A DNA stretch of 64,000 bases from the NCBI GenBank assembly GCA_963830495.1, contig CAWHMS010000002.1:1302001-1366000 (forward strand). Reading direction: 5' to 3'. The stretch's first letter is position 1, and the number at the start of each line of letters is the position of its first letter. Below the pieces are notes generated by a model that saw nothing but the letters and a program-made list of their open reading frames with translations, searched no databases and was not told where the DNA came from. Positions 27,631 to 36,831 of the stretch are shown piece by piece. The position numbers were made by a program, and so were the translations under genes. Source of the stretch: CAWHMS01 sp963830495 (GTDB taxonomy: Bacteria > Actinomycetota > Actinomycetes > Propionibacteriales > Nocardioidaceae).

Positions 27631-29037
27631 ATGACGTGGGTAGCCGGGGTCGACTCCTCGACCCAGTCGTGCAAGGTCGTGGTCGTCGACGCCGACAGCG
27701 GCGCCGTCGTGCGCGAGGGACGGGCCGCGCACCCGGACGGCACCGAGGTCGACCCGGCGGCCTGGTGGCAGGCTTGGACGGCCGCGTCGGACGGTCTGCT
27801 CGACGGCGTCGAGGCGATCGCGGTGGGCGGCCAGCAGCACGGCATGGTGGTGGTCGACGAGTCCGGGGCGGTAGTCCGGCCCGCACTGCTGTGGAACGAC
27901 GGCCGGTCCGCCCAGGCGGCCCATGACCTGGTGCAGGAGCTCGGCGGGCGGCAGGCCTGGGCCAACGCCGTCGGCCTCGTGCCGGTCGCGAGCTTCACCG
28001 TGACCAAGCTGCGCTGGCTCGCCCAGCACGAGCCGGAGCTGGCAGCGCGAGTGCGGGGTTGTCTGCTGCCGCACGACTGGCTGACCTGGCAGCTGACCGG
28101 TGCCCAGGACGAGCCGACCACCGACCGCGGCGACGCTTCCGGCACCGGCTACTGGTCACCGGTCGAGGAGGACTACCGCCTCGATCTGCTGGAGCTGGCG
28201 ATGGGGAGGGCGATCGACGTACCGCGAGTGGCCGCGCCCGCCGAGATGGTGGGCCGGACGCCCGGCGGCACGCTGGTGGCAGCCGGCACGGGGGACAACA
28301 TGGCCGCCGCCCTCGGGCTGGGGCTCCAGCCGGGAGACGTGGTCGTATCGCTGGGCACTAGCGGCACGGTGTTCGCGGCGGTGAACAAGCCGACCCGCGA
28401 CGCCAATGGCGAGGTGGCCGGTTTCGCGGACGCCGAGGGGCGGTACCTGCCTCTGGTCTGCACGCTGAACGCCGCCCGCGTGCTCTCGTCGGCCGCTGCC
28501 ATGCTCGATGTGGAGCTGCCGGACCTGGACCGGCTGGCCCTGTCTGCGCCGCACGGAGCCGGGGGTCTGGTGCTGTTGCCCTACCTCGACGGCGAGCGGA
28601 CGCCGGAGCTGCCGGGCGCGACCGGGTCGCTGCACGGGCTGACTCGCGGTGCGATGACCCCGGCGAATGTCGCGAGGGCCGCCGTCGAGGGCATGCTCTG
28701 TGGTCTCGCGGACGGCTTGGACGCGCTGCTTCGGCAGGGCGTGCCCGTCCGCCGGGTGCTACTGATCGGCGGCGCAGCCGCGTCCGCCGCTGTCCGCGAG
28801 GTTGCCGCGAGCCTCTTCGAGGTGCCGGTCGTCGTGCCGAGTCCGGGGGAGTACGTCGCCCTGGGAGCGGCACGACAGGCGGCCTGGGCGCTCGCCGGCG
28901 CCGCAGCCCCGCCGGTGTGGTCGGCGGCACTCGAGGCGGAGCTCCAGCCCGGTGCCGCCGATCTCGGCCGGCAGGTCAGGTCGGCGTATGCCGAGGTGCG
29001 AGAGCAGGTGTATGGCGCGTTCCTCGGCGATCGCTGA
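27631..29037 (+). CDS. xylB: Xylulokinase
   Basis: 468-residue FGGY-family sugar kinase that phosphorylates D-xylulose to xylulose 5-phosphate. The N-terminal VAGVDSSTQSCKVVVVDADS phosphate loop, GGQQHGMVVVDESG and the catalytic aspartate in CLLPHDWLTWQLTG are in place. The second domain has the ATP-binding GTSGTVFAAV and VLLIGGAAASAAVREV. Sequence pattern favours xylulose over glycerol or gluconate kinases. The ROK regulator follows in the same direction, and xylA lies about 8 kb downstream. Confidence 0.88.
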   Translation: MTWVAGVDSSTQSCKVVVVDADSGAVVREGRAAHPDGTEVDPAAWWQAWTAASDGLLDGVEAIAVGGQQHGMVVVDESGAVVRPALLWNDGRSAQAAHDLVQELGGRQAWANAVGLVPVASFTVTKLRWLAQHEPELAARVRGCLLPHDWLTWQLTGAQDEPTTDRGDASGTGYWSPVEEDYRLDLLELAMGRAIDVPRVAAPAEMVGRTPGGTLVAAGTGDNMAAALGLGLQPGDVVVSLGTSGTVFAAVNKPTRDANGEVAGFADAEGRYLPLVCTLNAARVLSSAAAMLDVELPDLDRLALSAPHGAGGLVLLPYLDGERTPELPGATGSLHGLTRGAMTPANVARAAVEGMLCGLADGLDALLRQGVPVRRVLLIGGAAASAAVREVAASLFEVPVVVPSPGEYVALGAARQAAWALAGAAAPPVWSAALEAELQPGAADLGRQVRSAYAEVREQVYGAFLGDR

Positions 29038-29040
29038 CAC

Positions 29041-29094
29041 CTGCCTCGCCTTTGGCTGTGCTGGCCGCTGCCTCCCCTTTGGCTGTGCTGGCCG
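29041..29094. repeat. 27-bp tandem repeat, two copies
   Basis: Two adjacent 27-bp units, 29041-29067 and 29068-29094, differ at one position (unit core GGCTGTGCTGGCCG). They begin 4 bp after the xylB stop and end 24 bp before the ROK regulator start. Too few copies for an array; a local duplication. Confidence 0.85.
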
Positions 29095-29118
29095 CGATCG
29101 CGATGGCATCATCGTCGC

Positions 29119-30321
29119 GTGGAGATCACGAACCCGGGTCCGGTAGAGTCGGCTACGCAGGCACGCATCCTCGTCCTGCTGCGCGACCGCGGTGCGCTGT
29201 CGCGCGTGGACCTCTCAGAGCAGCTGGGCGCCTCGCGGACGACCGTGGCCGCCGAGATCGCTCGGCTCACGGAGCTCGGTCTCGTGCAAGATGCCGGCGC
29301 CGCCGCCTCCCGGGGTGGGCGACGCTCCAAGATGGTGGCGCTGCCGGACGAGCTCGGCTTCTTCGGCATCGACATCGGGAGTACGTCGATCGACGTGGCG
29401 CTGACCAACGCACAGCTCGAGGTGCTGGCCCAGGTCTCCGAGGACTGCGACATCCGGCAGGGCCCGCAGCCGGTGCTGTCCCGGGTACGGGAGCTGGTCG
29501 GGAAGCTCCGCGAGGAGTACCCCGAGCAGCGACCCGTCGCGGTTGGCGTCGGCGTGCCGGGGCCGGTCGACTTCGACCGGGGCCGCCCGGTGTCGCCGCC
29601 GATCATGCCCGGCTGGGACCGCTATCCGGTTCGGGACGCGCTCTCCACCGCGCTGCGTCTCCCAGCAGTCCTGGACAACGACGTGAACGTCATGGCCATG
29701 GGGGAGCGGCACGCCGGCGTTGCCCGGAACCTCGACTCGTTCCTGTTCGTCAAGATCGGCACCGGCATCGGGTGCGGCATCGTCGTCCACGGCGAGCTGT
29801 ATCGAGGCGTCGACGGGTGCGCAGGAGATATCGGGCACATCCGCGCCGACGCGACCGGTCCGGTCTGCGCCTGCGGCAACATCGGCTGCCTCGAGGCGTT
29901 CTTCGGCGGCGCCGCCCTCGCTCGTGACGGCCTCGCGGCCGCCCAGTCCGGACGCTCCCCGATCCTCGCTCAGCTGCTGGCCACTGACGGTGAGATCACC
30001 GCGGTCCAGGTGTCGCGGGCAGCAGCGTCGGGGGATCCCATCTCGACGGCGCTCGTGCGGTCGGGTGGCCAACGGCTCGGCTCGGTGCTCGCCAGCCTGG
30101 TCTCGTTCTTCAACCCGTCCATGGTCGTCATCGGGGGGCAGGTCTCGCGCATCGGCCATGAGCTGCTCGCCGAAGTGCGCAGCGTCGTCTACCAGCGCTC
30201 CTTGCCGCTGGCCACCGAGAACATGCCGATCGTGCACAGCGAGATGGAGGGACAGGGCGGCGTCGTCGGGGCTGCCCGACTGGCCTCAGATCTGGTGTTC
30301 ATTCGCGACTTCGCACGCTGA
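29119..30321 (+). CDS. ROK-family transcriptional regulator (XylR/NagC type)
   Basis: 400-residue ROK protein: an N-terminal winged helix (ALSRVDLSEQLGASRTTVAA) followed by a sugar-kinase-like ROK domain with FFGIDIGSTSIDVALT, the DNDVNVMAMGE block, GTGIGCGIVVHGELYRG and the zinc motif CACGNIGCLE. Proteins of this build repress sugar catabolic operons and are released by the sugar. Position between xylB and the pentose ABC/xylA region points to xylose or a related sugar. GTG start 81 bp after xylB; no clear Shine-Dalgarno. Confidence 0.9.
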   Translation: MEITNPGPVESATQARILVLLRDRGALSRVDLSEQLGASRTTVAAEIARLTELGLVQDAGAAASRGGRRSKMVALPDELGFFGIDIGSTSIDVALTNAQLEVLAQVSEDCDIRQGPQPVLSRVRELVGKLREEYPEQRPVAVGVGVPGPVDFDRGRPVSPPIMPGWDRYPVRDALSTALRLPAVLDNDVNVMAMGERHAGVARNLDSFLFVKIGTGIGCGIVVHGELYRGVDGCAGDIGHIRADATGPVCACGNIGCLEAFFGGAALARDGLAAAQSGRSPILAQLLATDGEITAVQVSRAAASGDPISTALVRSGGQRLGSVLASLVSFFNPSMVVIGGQVSRIGHELLAEVRSVVYQRSLPLATENMPIVHSEMEGQGGVVGAARLASDLVFIRDFAR

Positions 30322-30345
30322 TTTGCAAAAGTCTGACCAGAATCG

Positions 30346-30374
30346 TTGACAAGGCGCCCTCGACGCTCTAGTTT
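30346..30374 (+). promoter_or_regulatory. Sigma-70-type promoter before the second ROK gene
   Basis: A consensus -35 TTGACA (30346-30351), a 17-bp spacer and a -10 TAGTTT (30369-30374). It is the best vegetative promoter in the window and would drive the second ROK gene and possibly the ABC transporter and xylose genes behind it. A transcript start near 30381 leaves a leader of about 120 bases. Confidence 0.65.
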
Positions 30375-30496
30375 CCTGTGTCAGAGGTCACAAGCCTCGT
30401 CGAACTGTCGCTCAGCACCTGCCCAAGAGGGGATCTTTCGACTAGGCAGACAACTAAGCTCGGGCAGCAGGACAACGAATGACCCTCAGACACAGG
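30375..30496. repeat. Long-range inverted repeat spanning the leader of the second ROK gene
   Basis: CCTGTGTCAGAGGTC (30375-30389) is nearly complementary to GACCCTCAGACACAGG (30481-30496), with one mismatch and one bulge. The left arm starts right after the -10 box and the right arm overlaps the likely Shine-Dalgarno GGGAG before ATG 30505. Either a pair of operator half-sites or an mRNA stem that could close the ribosome site. Confidence 0.5.
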
Positions 30497-30504
30497 GAGC
30501 TGCG

Positions 30505-31745
30505 ATGCGTCAGGTCACCCGGTCGGCCACCGGCCGTGCGGCGGACCAGACCGTCATGCGCAAGCAGAACCTCTCGCTCGCACTCCGCCACCTGCGCGAT
30601 GCCGGCCCCCAGTCCCGCGCCCGGCTGGCCGAGGCGACCCAGCTCAACAAGGCGACCGTCTCCAGCCTGGTGTCCGAGCTGGTCGCCCGCGGCCTCATTG
30701 TTGAGGGTGACATCGCGCGTGGTGAGGTCGGCCGACCTGCCCAGGTGGTCCGGCTCAGCGGAGCCGAGGTCTGCGGGATCGGGGCCGAGGTGAACGTCGG
30801 ACACGTGGCCGTCTCCGCCCTGGACCTCGAGCGCTCGGTCCTGCACCAACGACGTAGGACGCTCTCCGGACCCCTCGCAGGGGCGATCGAAGCCCTCGAC
30901 GCCCTGGCAATGCTGGTCCGTGAGACGGTCACCGCGGTCGGCCCTCGGAAGGTCGCCGGACTCAGCCTGGCGGTCCCTGGCCTGGTCGACGTTGCCACCG
31001 GCGACCTTCTCCACGCGCCGAACCTCGGCTGGTCTGACTGTCGCTCGCCGACATGGTGACCGAGCGAGTCGGCGACCTGTGGCTCGACCTGCACGTCGAG
31101 AACGAGGCGAACCTCGCCGCGATGGCCGAGGCGTCGTTCCGCCCGAGCGTCGAGAACCTCGTCCTGCTCACGGGATCCATCGGTGTCGGTGCCGGAATCG
31201 TGGTTGCCGGTGCGGTGCTCCGTGGATGTCGGGCTTCGGCGGCGAGGTCGGTCACATGCCGGTGGAGCTGCAGGGGGGACTGTGCGGCTGCGATCGCCGT
31301 GGCTGCTGGGAGACGCGTGTCGGCATGACCGCCCTCGTCGAGGAGTGGCCGAGATCGGCGATCCGATCCTGTCGCCTGACTTGACACCGGCCGCGGCTGA
31401 CGGAGATCGTGCGTCGGGCCGAGGCCGGTGATCCGCGAACCCTGACGCCCTCGAGCAGGTCGGCAGGTGGCTCGGCGTCGGCGCCGCGCGCTGGCGAACG
31501 TGCTCGACCCAGAGGTCTTCATCCTGGGCGGCTACTTCGCACCTGTGGCGCCGTGGTTGAGTCTCGCCGATGAACGCCGGAACTTGGGCGTCGTGCTCTG
31601 GGGGCGGGTGAGCACGGCTACCGAATCGAGGCCCTCAGCTCGGCACCGGCGTGCCGCCCATGGCGCTGCCGTTGCCGCGCTGGAGCCTGTATTCGACGAC
31701 CCGACGATGGTTCCTCGCAGGCAGTCGGACAAGGTGGGAGCCTGA
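30505..31745 (+). pseudogene. Second ROK-family regulator, multiply frameshifted
   Basis: A second ROK regulator, distinct from the one at 29.1 kb. The N-terminal half reads intact to about 31035: winged helix SRARLAEATQLNKATVSSLV, then GIGAEVNVGHVAVSALDLER and GLSLAVPGLVDVATGDLLHA. The rest is spread over three frames: NEANLAAMAEASF and VLLTGSIGVGAGIVV; GFGGEVGHMPVEL and GLCGCDRRGCWE (the zinc motif); LANVLDPEVFILGGYFAPVA; and a C-terminus ending QSDKVGA. At least three indels are needed. Codon use and conserved residues look normal between them, so decay is recent or the sequence is faulty. The ABC ATPase starts 1 bp after its stop. Confidence 0.8.
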
Positions 31746-31746
31746 A

Positions 31747-33283
31747 ATGACCGACGCTGGCGACCTGCTGACGATGACGGGCATCGTCAAGGAGTTCCCC
31801 GGTGTCAGAGCGCTCTGGACGGGGTCGACCTCGACGTACGAGCCGGTGAAGTGCACTGCCTCCTCGGCCAGAACGGCGCCGGCAAGTCGACCTTGATCAA
31901 GGTTCTCGCCGGCGCCTATCGGCCCGACGAGGGCGAGATCCGGTGGAACGGCGAGCTGGTTTCACTGAGCGAACCCACCGACGCCATCGAGCTGGGCGAT
32001 CGGCACGATCTACCAGGAGCTCGACTTGGTGGACGGACTGTCGGTCGCAGAGAACATCTATCTCGGTCACGAGGTCGCGAGTCGCCGGATTCTCTACGTC
32101 GGGGCGAGACTCTCAAGCAGAACCAGGGAGCTCTTGGCCGACTGGGCCATGAGGAGCTCTCACCGACCCGAAAGGTCGGGAGTCTCTCGGCGGCCGCAAG
32201 CAAGTGGTGAGTATGGCGCGGGCGATGTCGTCATGACAGCAAGGTGCTGATCATGGACGAGCCGTCGGCGGTCCTCGACCAAGGAGGAGGTCCGCAATCT
32301 GTTCCGGGTGATCCGTGAACTCACCAGGAAGGCGTCGCGATCATCTACATCTCTCATCGGCTCGAGGAGATCCGTGAGATCGGAGACCGGGTCACGGTGT
32401 TGAAGGACGGCCGCACCGTGGCGACCGGGCTGGACGCCCGAGACACTCCCACGCAGGAACTGATCAAGCGATGACGGGCGGGCGATCGAATACGTATTCC
32501 CGGAGCGGTCTAGCAACCACGGCCGAAGGCGCGGCCTCGGCCGCGGCCGGGATGTCGTGCTGGATGTGGAGACCTTGCGATGCAGGTACCGTTTCGAGGA
32601 CGTGAGCTCCAGGTCCGCGCTGGCGAGATCCTCGGTCTCGCAGGACTGGTCGGGTCTGGCAGGTCAGAGATCCTCGAGACGATTTATGGCGCGCGCAAGG
32701 CACGCATGAGGATCGGTTTCCGTAGCGGGCAAGCGGCTTCGGCGTGGTTCGGTGAGCAGCGCCGTGGACGCCGGGGTCGGCCTCTCCCCTGAGGAGCGCA
32801 AGAGCCAGGGCCTGTTGCTCGACCAGTCCGTCTACAGCAACATCACGGTGTCGAGCATGAGTCGATTCGCGCGCCTCGGCTTCCTCGATCGCGGTGACCG
32901 AGCGTGCGGAGGCGTCCCGACTCTCGACCTCCCTGGACGTGCGACCCAAGGGTGTCAACCGAGCGGCGCGCACGTTGTCCGGTGGCAACCAGCAGAAGGT
33001 GGTCCTGGCCCGCTGGCTGCTGCGCGACTGTCGAGTCCTCCTGCTCGACGAACCGACCCGGGGCGTCGACGTGGGCGCGCGGACCGAGATCTACATGCTG
33101 GTCAAGTCGCTGGCCGAACGCGGTGTGGCGGTGATCGTGGTCTCGAGCGAGATCGAAGAAGTGCTCGGTCTGGCGGACAGGGTGCTGGTCATTCGCGAGG
33201 GCCACGTGGTGCATGAAGGACTGGCAACTGAGATAGACGAGCACAAGGTCCTAGACCTGGTGATGGAAGGAAAGGTGGCATGA
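31747..33283 (+). pseudogene. Sugar ABC transporter ATP-binding protein (RbsA/XylG type), multiply frameshifted
   Basis: Double-cassette ABC ATPase of the ribose/xylose/galactose importer class. Recognisable pieces in order, in different frames: GIVKEFPGVRAL; Walker A GQNGAGKSTLIKVLAGAY; Q-loop TIYQELDLVDGLSVAENI; a first-cassette Walker B VLIMDEP; IIYISHRLEEIREIGDRV; second-cassette start REILGLAGLVGSGRSEILE; GVGLSPEERKSQGLLLDQSV; then an intact last 129 residues with LSGGNQQKVVLARWLL and VLLLDEPTRGVDVGA. At least eight frame changes are needed between about 31820 and 32895, some one-base, some two-base. Its end overlaps the permease start by 4 bp, so the operon architecture is preserved. 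Confidence 0.82.
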
Positions 33284-34380
33284 GCGACCAGACAACCGGT
33301 TCGGGGACCCCAACGGGCGGTGGGACCGCCCAAACTGTCCCGCCGGCGGACGAGCACCGGCGTGTCGAGACGGCGGCCGACGAGACAGGGTCTCGGCAGT
33401 CCACATTCGAGCGGGTGATGGCCAGCTCGTTCGGCCGCAACCTGGGCCTGGTCGGAGCCCTCGGAATCATCATGCTCGTCGGCGTATTCACCGCCGGGGA
33501 CCGGTTCGCCGACATCGACAACTTCATCACGATCCTTGAGCTTGCGGCGATCATCGGAGTGGTCAGCATCGGGATGACCTTCGTCATCATCGGTGGCGGC
33601 ATCGACCTGTCCGTCGGCGCGATCGTCGCCCTCGCCTCCGTGTGGTGCACGACGGTCGCTACGCAGACGATGGCCGAGGACTACCACTGGATCGTCATGG
33701 TCTTCACGGCGCTGATGGTCGGTGCATGCTGCGGCATCATCAACGGCGTTCTCGTCGCGTACGGAAGGATGGCACCATTCATCGCCACCTTGGCGATGTT
33801 CGCCGGCGCCCGAGGGCTAGCCGAGATCATCTCCGACAAACGCAACCAACTCGTGGAGCTTGAGAACAACGGCTTCAAGGAGTTCATCAACGGCGAGACG
33901 CTCGGCATAGGCAACCTTGTCTACATCTTTGCTGTGGTGGCCGTCATCGCCTGGGTCCTGCTTAACCGTACGACGTTCGGTCGCCGCACGATCGCGGTCG
34001 GCGGCAACCCCGAGGCTGCCCGGCTCGCGGGCATCAAGGTGCAGCGACACACCGTGCTGCTCTACGTGCTCGTCGGTGTCGCCTGCGGGATCGCGGCCGC
34101 GATGCTGGTCGCTCGCACCGGTACCGGCACCGCGCAGCATGGGCAGCTCTACGAGCTGGACGCCATCGCCGCCGTCGTGATCGGCGGCACGCTCCTCAGT
34201 GGTGGGCGGGGCACGATCGTCGGCACGGTCTTCGGCGTACTGATCTTCACCACACTCACCAACGTCTTCATCCTCAACGACCTCGACACGTCCAACCAAG
34301 CCGTGGCCAAGGGGCTCATCATCGTCGCCGCAGTCCTGCTGCAACAGCGGCTCGCGGGGCGAAGTAGCGGCGTCACGTAG
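33280..34380 (+). CDS. Sugar ABC transporter permease (RbsC/XylH type)
   Basis: 366-residue permease of the BPD_transp_2 family (ribose/xylose/simple-sugar class), with about ten hydrophobic helices after a Gly/Thr/Pro-rich cytoplasmic N-terminus of about 40 residues. GMTFVIIGGGIDLSVGAIVAL is the class signature, and GGNPEAARLAGIKVQRH contains the ATPase-docking loop. Intact, in contrast to the ATPase upstream. ATG overlaps the ATPase stop. The binding-protein gene follows after 98 bp. Confidence 0.9.
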   Translation: MSDQTTGSGTPTGGGTAQTVPPADEHRRVETAADETGSRQSTFERVMASSFGRNLGLVGALGIIMLVGVFTAGDRFADIDNFITILELAAIIGVVSIGMTFVIIGGGIDLSVGAIVALASVWCTTVATQTMAEDYHWIVMVFTALMVGACCGIINGVLVAYGRMAPFIATLAMFAGARGLAEIISDKRNQLVELENNGFKEFINGETLGIGNLVYIFAVVAVIAWVLLNRTTFGRRTIAVGGNPEAARLAGIKVQRHTVLLYVLVGVACGIAAAMLVARTGTGTAQHGQLYELDAIAAVVIGGTLLSGGRGTIVGTVFGVLIFTTLTNVFILNDLDTSNQAVAKGLIIVAAVLLQQRLAGRSSGVT

Positions 34381-34478
34381 GCGAGGCAGGCAAAGCCCAC
34401 CCATCAGCGCTGCGCACTGGCGGCACGTCACACCCGAGCCGGAACCCCGGCGTAGGCAATCGAAACAAGGAGTCATAG

Positions 34479-35537
34479 ATGTCCCACATCCGAACTCGCA
34501 GGGCGCATCGCTTTGTGATGACCGTCGGCGCACTCGTCGCGGCCGGAGCACTCGTCGCCGGCTGTGCGAGCAACGACCCCGAGGAGGAAGAATCGGGCGA
34601 CAACGGCACCACCGGGGCAGTCAGCAACAACGACGAGCCAGGTGAGACCGTCACCATCGGCTTCTCCGGTCCCGAGGCCGACCACGGCTGGTTGGCAGCC
34701 ATCAATGACTCGGCCGAGGCCGAGGCGGCCGAGTACGACGACATCGAGCTCCGGCAGGCCGAGGGCACCAACGATCCCAGCCAGCAGATCGCCCATGTCG
34801 AAACCTTCATCAACGAGGGGGTCGACGCGATCGTGCTGCTGCCGACCGACGGCGACGCGCTCACCGACGTCGCCATCCGGGCGATGGAAGCGGGCATCCC
34901 GGTGATCAATGTCGACCGGGAGTTCTCCAGCCCGTTCGCCTCACGCGCGACGATCCTGGGTGACAACTACGGCATGGGCGTCTCGGCTGGCACGTACGCC
35001 TGCAACCTGATCGATCAGGAAGGCATCTCCAGCCCGGTCATCGCCGAGATCCAGGGCATTGCGTCGCTGCCGTTGACCCAGGAGCGGTCGCAGGGCTTCG
35101 CGGATGCGCTGGAGGCGTGTGGCGAGAGCGTCGACAACCAGGTTTCGGCCGAGTTCACCGTGGAGTCGGGCGAGGAGGTCGCGACCAACCTGCTGCAGGC
35201 GGCCCCGGAGATCGACATCATCTGGAACCACGACGACGACCAGGGCGTGGGGGTCAAGCAGGCCTTCGAAAACGCCAGTCGTGACGAGTTCTTCTTCATC
35301 GGCGGCGCCGGCTCCTGCAACGCCATGCAGTGGATCGAGGATGGCTCGATGGAGGCGACTGTGCTGTACCCGCCGACGCAGGCAGCCGACGGCATCAAGC
35401 TCGCCCGGCTCATCGCGCAGGGGAAGGGCATGTCGGACCTGGTCCAGCCGGAGGTGCCTCGTCGCATCGTGCTCAACGCCCCAGTCGTGACGGCCGACAA
35501 CGTTGCTGAGTACGAGCCGCTCTGCTTCGAGTCGTGA
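34479..35537 (+). CDS. Sugar ABC transporter substrate-binding lipoprotein
   Basis: 352-residue periplasmic-binding-protein-like domain (Peripla_BP_4 / RbsB class) with a Sec lipoprotein signal ending in LVAGC and an acidic linker (DPEEEESGDN). Fold blocks are VTIGFSGPEADHGWLAAIND, GVDAIVLLPTDGDALTDVA, GIPVINVDREF and IDIIWNHDDDQGVGVKQAF. These bind pentoses, hexoses or inositol; the neighbouring xylA and xylB favour a pentose. An AAGGAG Shine-Dalgarno precedes the ATG. A strong hairpin follows the stop. Confidence 0.88.
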   Translation: MSHIRTRRAHRFVMTVGALVAAGALVAGCASNDPEEEESGDNGTTGAVSNNDEPGETVTIGFSGPEADHGWLAAINDSAEAEAAEYDDIELRQAEGTNDPSQQIAHVETFINEGVDAIVLLPTDGDALTDVAIRAMEAGIPVINVDREFSSPFASRATILGDNYGMGVSAGTYACNLIDQEGISSPVIAEIQGIASLPLTQERSQGFADALEACGESVDNQVSAEFTVESGEEVATNLLQAAPEIDIIWNHDDDQGVGVKQAFENASRDEFFFIGGAGSCNAMQWIEDGSMEATVLYPPTQAADGIKLARLIAQGKGMSDLVQPEVPRRIVLNAPVVTADNVAEYEPLCFES

Positions 35538-35542
35538 CCGCT

Positions 35543-35583
35543 GGCCCGCCGCGTCGCGACGCCCCTGCGCGGCGCGGCGGGCC
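35543..35583 (+). terminator. Strong intercistronic stem-loop after the sugar-binding protein gene
   Basis: GGCCCGCCGCG (35543-35553) pairs perfectly with CGCGGCGGGCC (35573-35583) around a 19-base loop, 5 bp after the stop. There is no T-tract, so it may partly terminate or protect the 3' end of the highly needed binding-protein message rather than end the operon. Confidence 0.5.
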
Positions 35584-35625
35584 GCATTCGCACACGCACC
35601 TTCCAGTCGAGCAGAGAGCTTCGCC

Positions 35626-36831
35626 ATGACTGACGAATCCGCTGCGGGCACTAGCCCGCAGGACCTGCCACCGTCCCTTCGGGTCGGCATGATCGGCTAC
35701 GCCTTCATGGGTGCCGTCCACTCCCACGCGTGGCGCAGCGCGCACCGCTTCTTCGACCTGCCGCTCACTCCACAGCTGACCGCGCTCGCCGGCCGGGACG
35801 CCGCGAAGGTCTCCGCGGCGGCATCCCGGCTGGGCTGGCAAAGCAGCGAGACCTCGTGGCGCACCGTTGTCGAGCGCGACGACATCGATCTGGTGGACAT
35901 CTGCACGCCCGGTGACACCCATGCGGAGATCGCGATCGCCGCCCTCCGGGCCGGCAAGCACGTGCTCTGCGAGAAGCCGCTGGCCAACTCCGTGGATGAG
36001 GCCGTGGCGATGACCGAGGCGGCGGAGGTCGCCGCGGCGCAGGGCGTGCGCTCGATGGTCGGGTTCACCTACCGCCGGGTGCCCGCGATCGCGCTCGCCC
36101 GGCGCCTCGTGCAGGAGGGGCGCATCGGCGAGATCCGCCACGTCCGCGCGCAGTACCTGCAGGACTGGATCACCGACGCCGACTTCCCGCTCGTCTGGCG
36201 CTTGCAGAAGGAGCACGCCGGCTCCGGTGCACTCGGGGACATTGGCGCGCACATCATCGACCTGACCCAGCACATCACCGGCCAGCAGCTGACCTCGGTG
36301 ACCGCCCTGCTGGAGACGTTCGTCTAGGAGCGCCCGCTGCCGAACGAGTCCAGCGGCCTCTCCGCCTCAGGCGGAGCGGAGACCGGCCCGGTCACGGTCG
36401 ACGACGCAGCGCTGTGGCTGGCGCGGCTCTCCGGTGGCGCCGTGGCGACCTACGAGGCCACCCGGTTCGCCGGCGGCCGCAAGAACGCGATCCGCATCGA
36501 GGTGAACGGCAGCGAGGGCAGCCTCGCCTTCGACTTCGAGTCCATGAACGAGCTGTCGTTCTACGACTCCCGGGACGATTCCACGACTGCCGGCTTCCGT
36601 CGGATCGTCGTCACCGAGCCCGATCACCCATACGTCGCCGCCTGGTGGCCCCCTGGTCACCTGCTCGGCTACGAGCACGCGTTTACCCACCAGGTGGTTG
36701 ACCTGGTAACAGCGATCGCCAAGGAGGAGGACCCGCTGCCCATTTTCGCCGACGGCTTGCAGGTGCAGCAGGTGCTTGACGCCGTCGAGACCAGCGCCGG
36801 CTCCGGCTCATGGGCGGAGGTCCCGTCATGA
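35626..36831 (+). pseudogene. Gfo/Idh/MocA-family oxidoreductase interrupted by an in-frame TAG
   Basis: About 401-codon sugar/inositol dehydrogenase-like gene. The N-terminal NAD(P)-binding fold reads VGMIGYAFMGAVHSHAWR, with DLVDICTPGDTHAEIAIAAL and the family lysine motif GKHVLCEKPLANSVDEA; GSGALGDIGAHIIDLTQHI carries the usual catalytic Asp/His region. Reading stops at TAG 36325-36327 after TALLETFV but resumes in the same frame with ERPLPNESSG and the second-domain strand AIRIEVNGSEGSLAFDFE. A lysine (AAG) is the usual residue between TFV and ERPLP in relatives I recall, so one A-to-T change explains the stop. Its end overlaps the xylA start. Probably oxidises a sugar or cyclitol derivative. 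Confidence 0.8.

Noticed and set aside
29041..29094. CRISPR-like repeat
   Set aside because: Two units directly adjacent without spacers and no cas genes; a plain tandem duplication.
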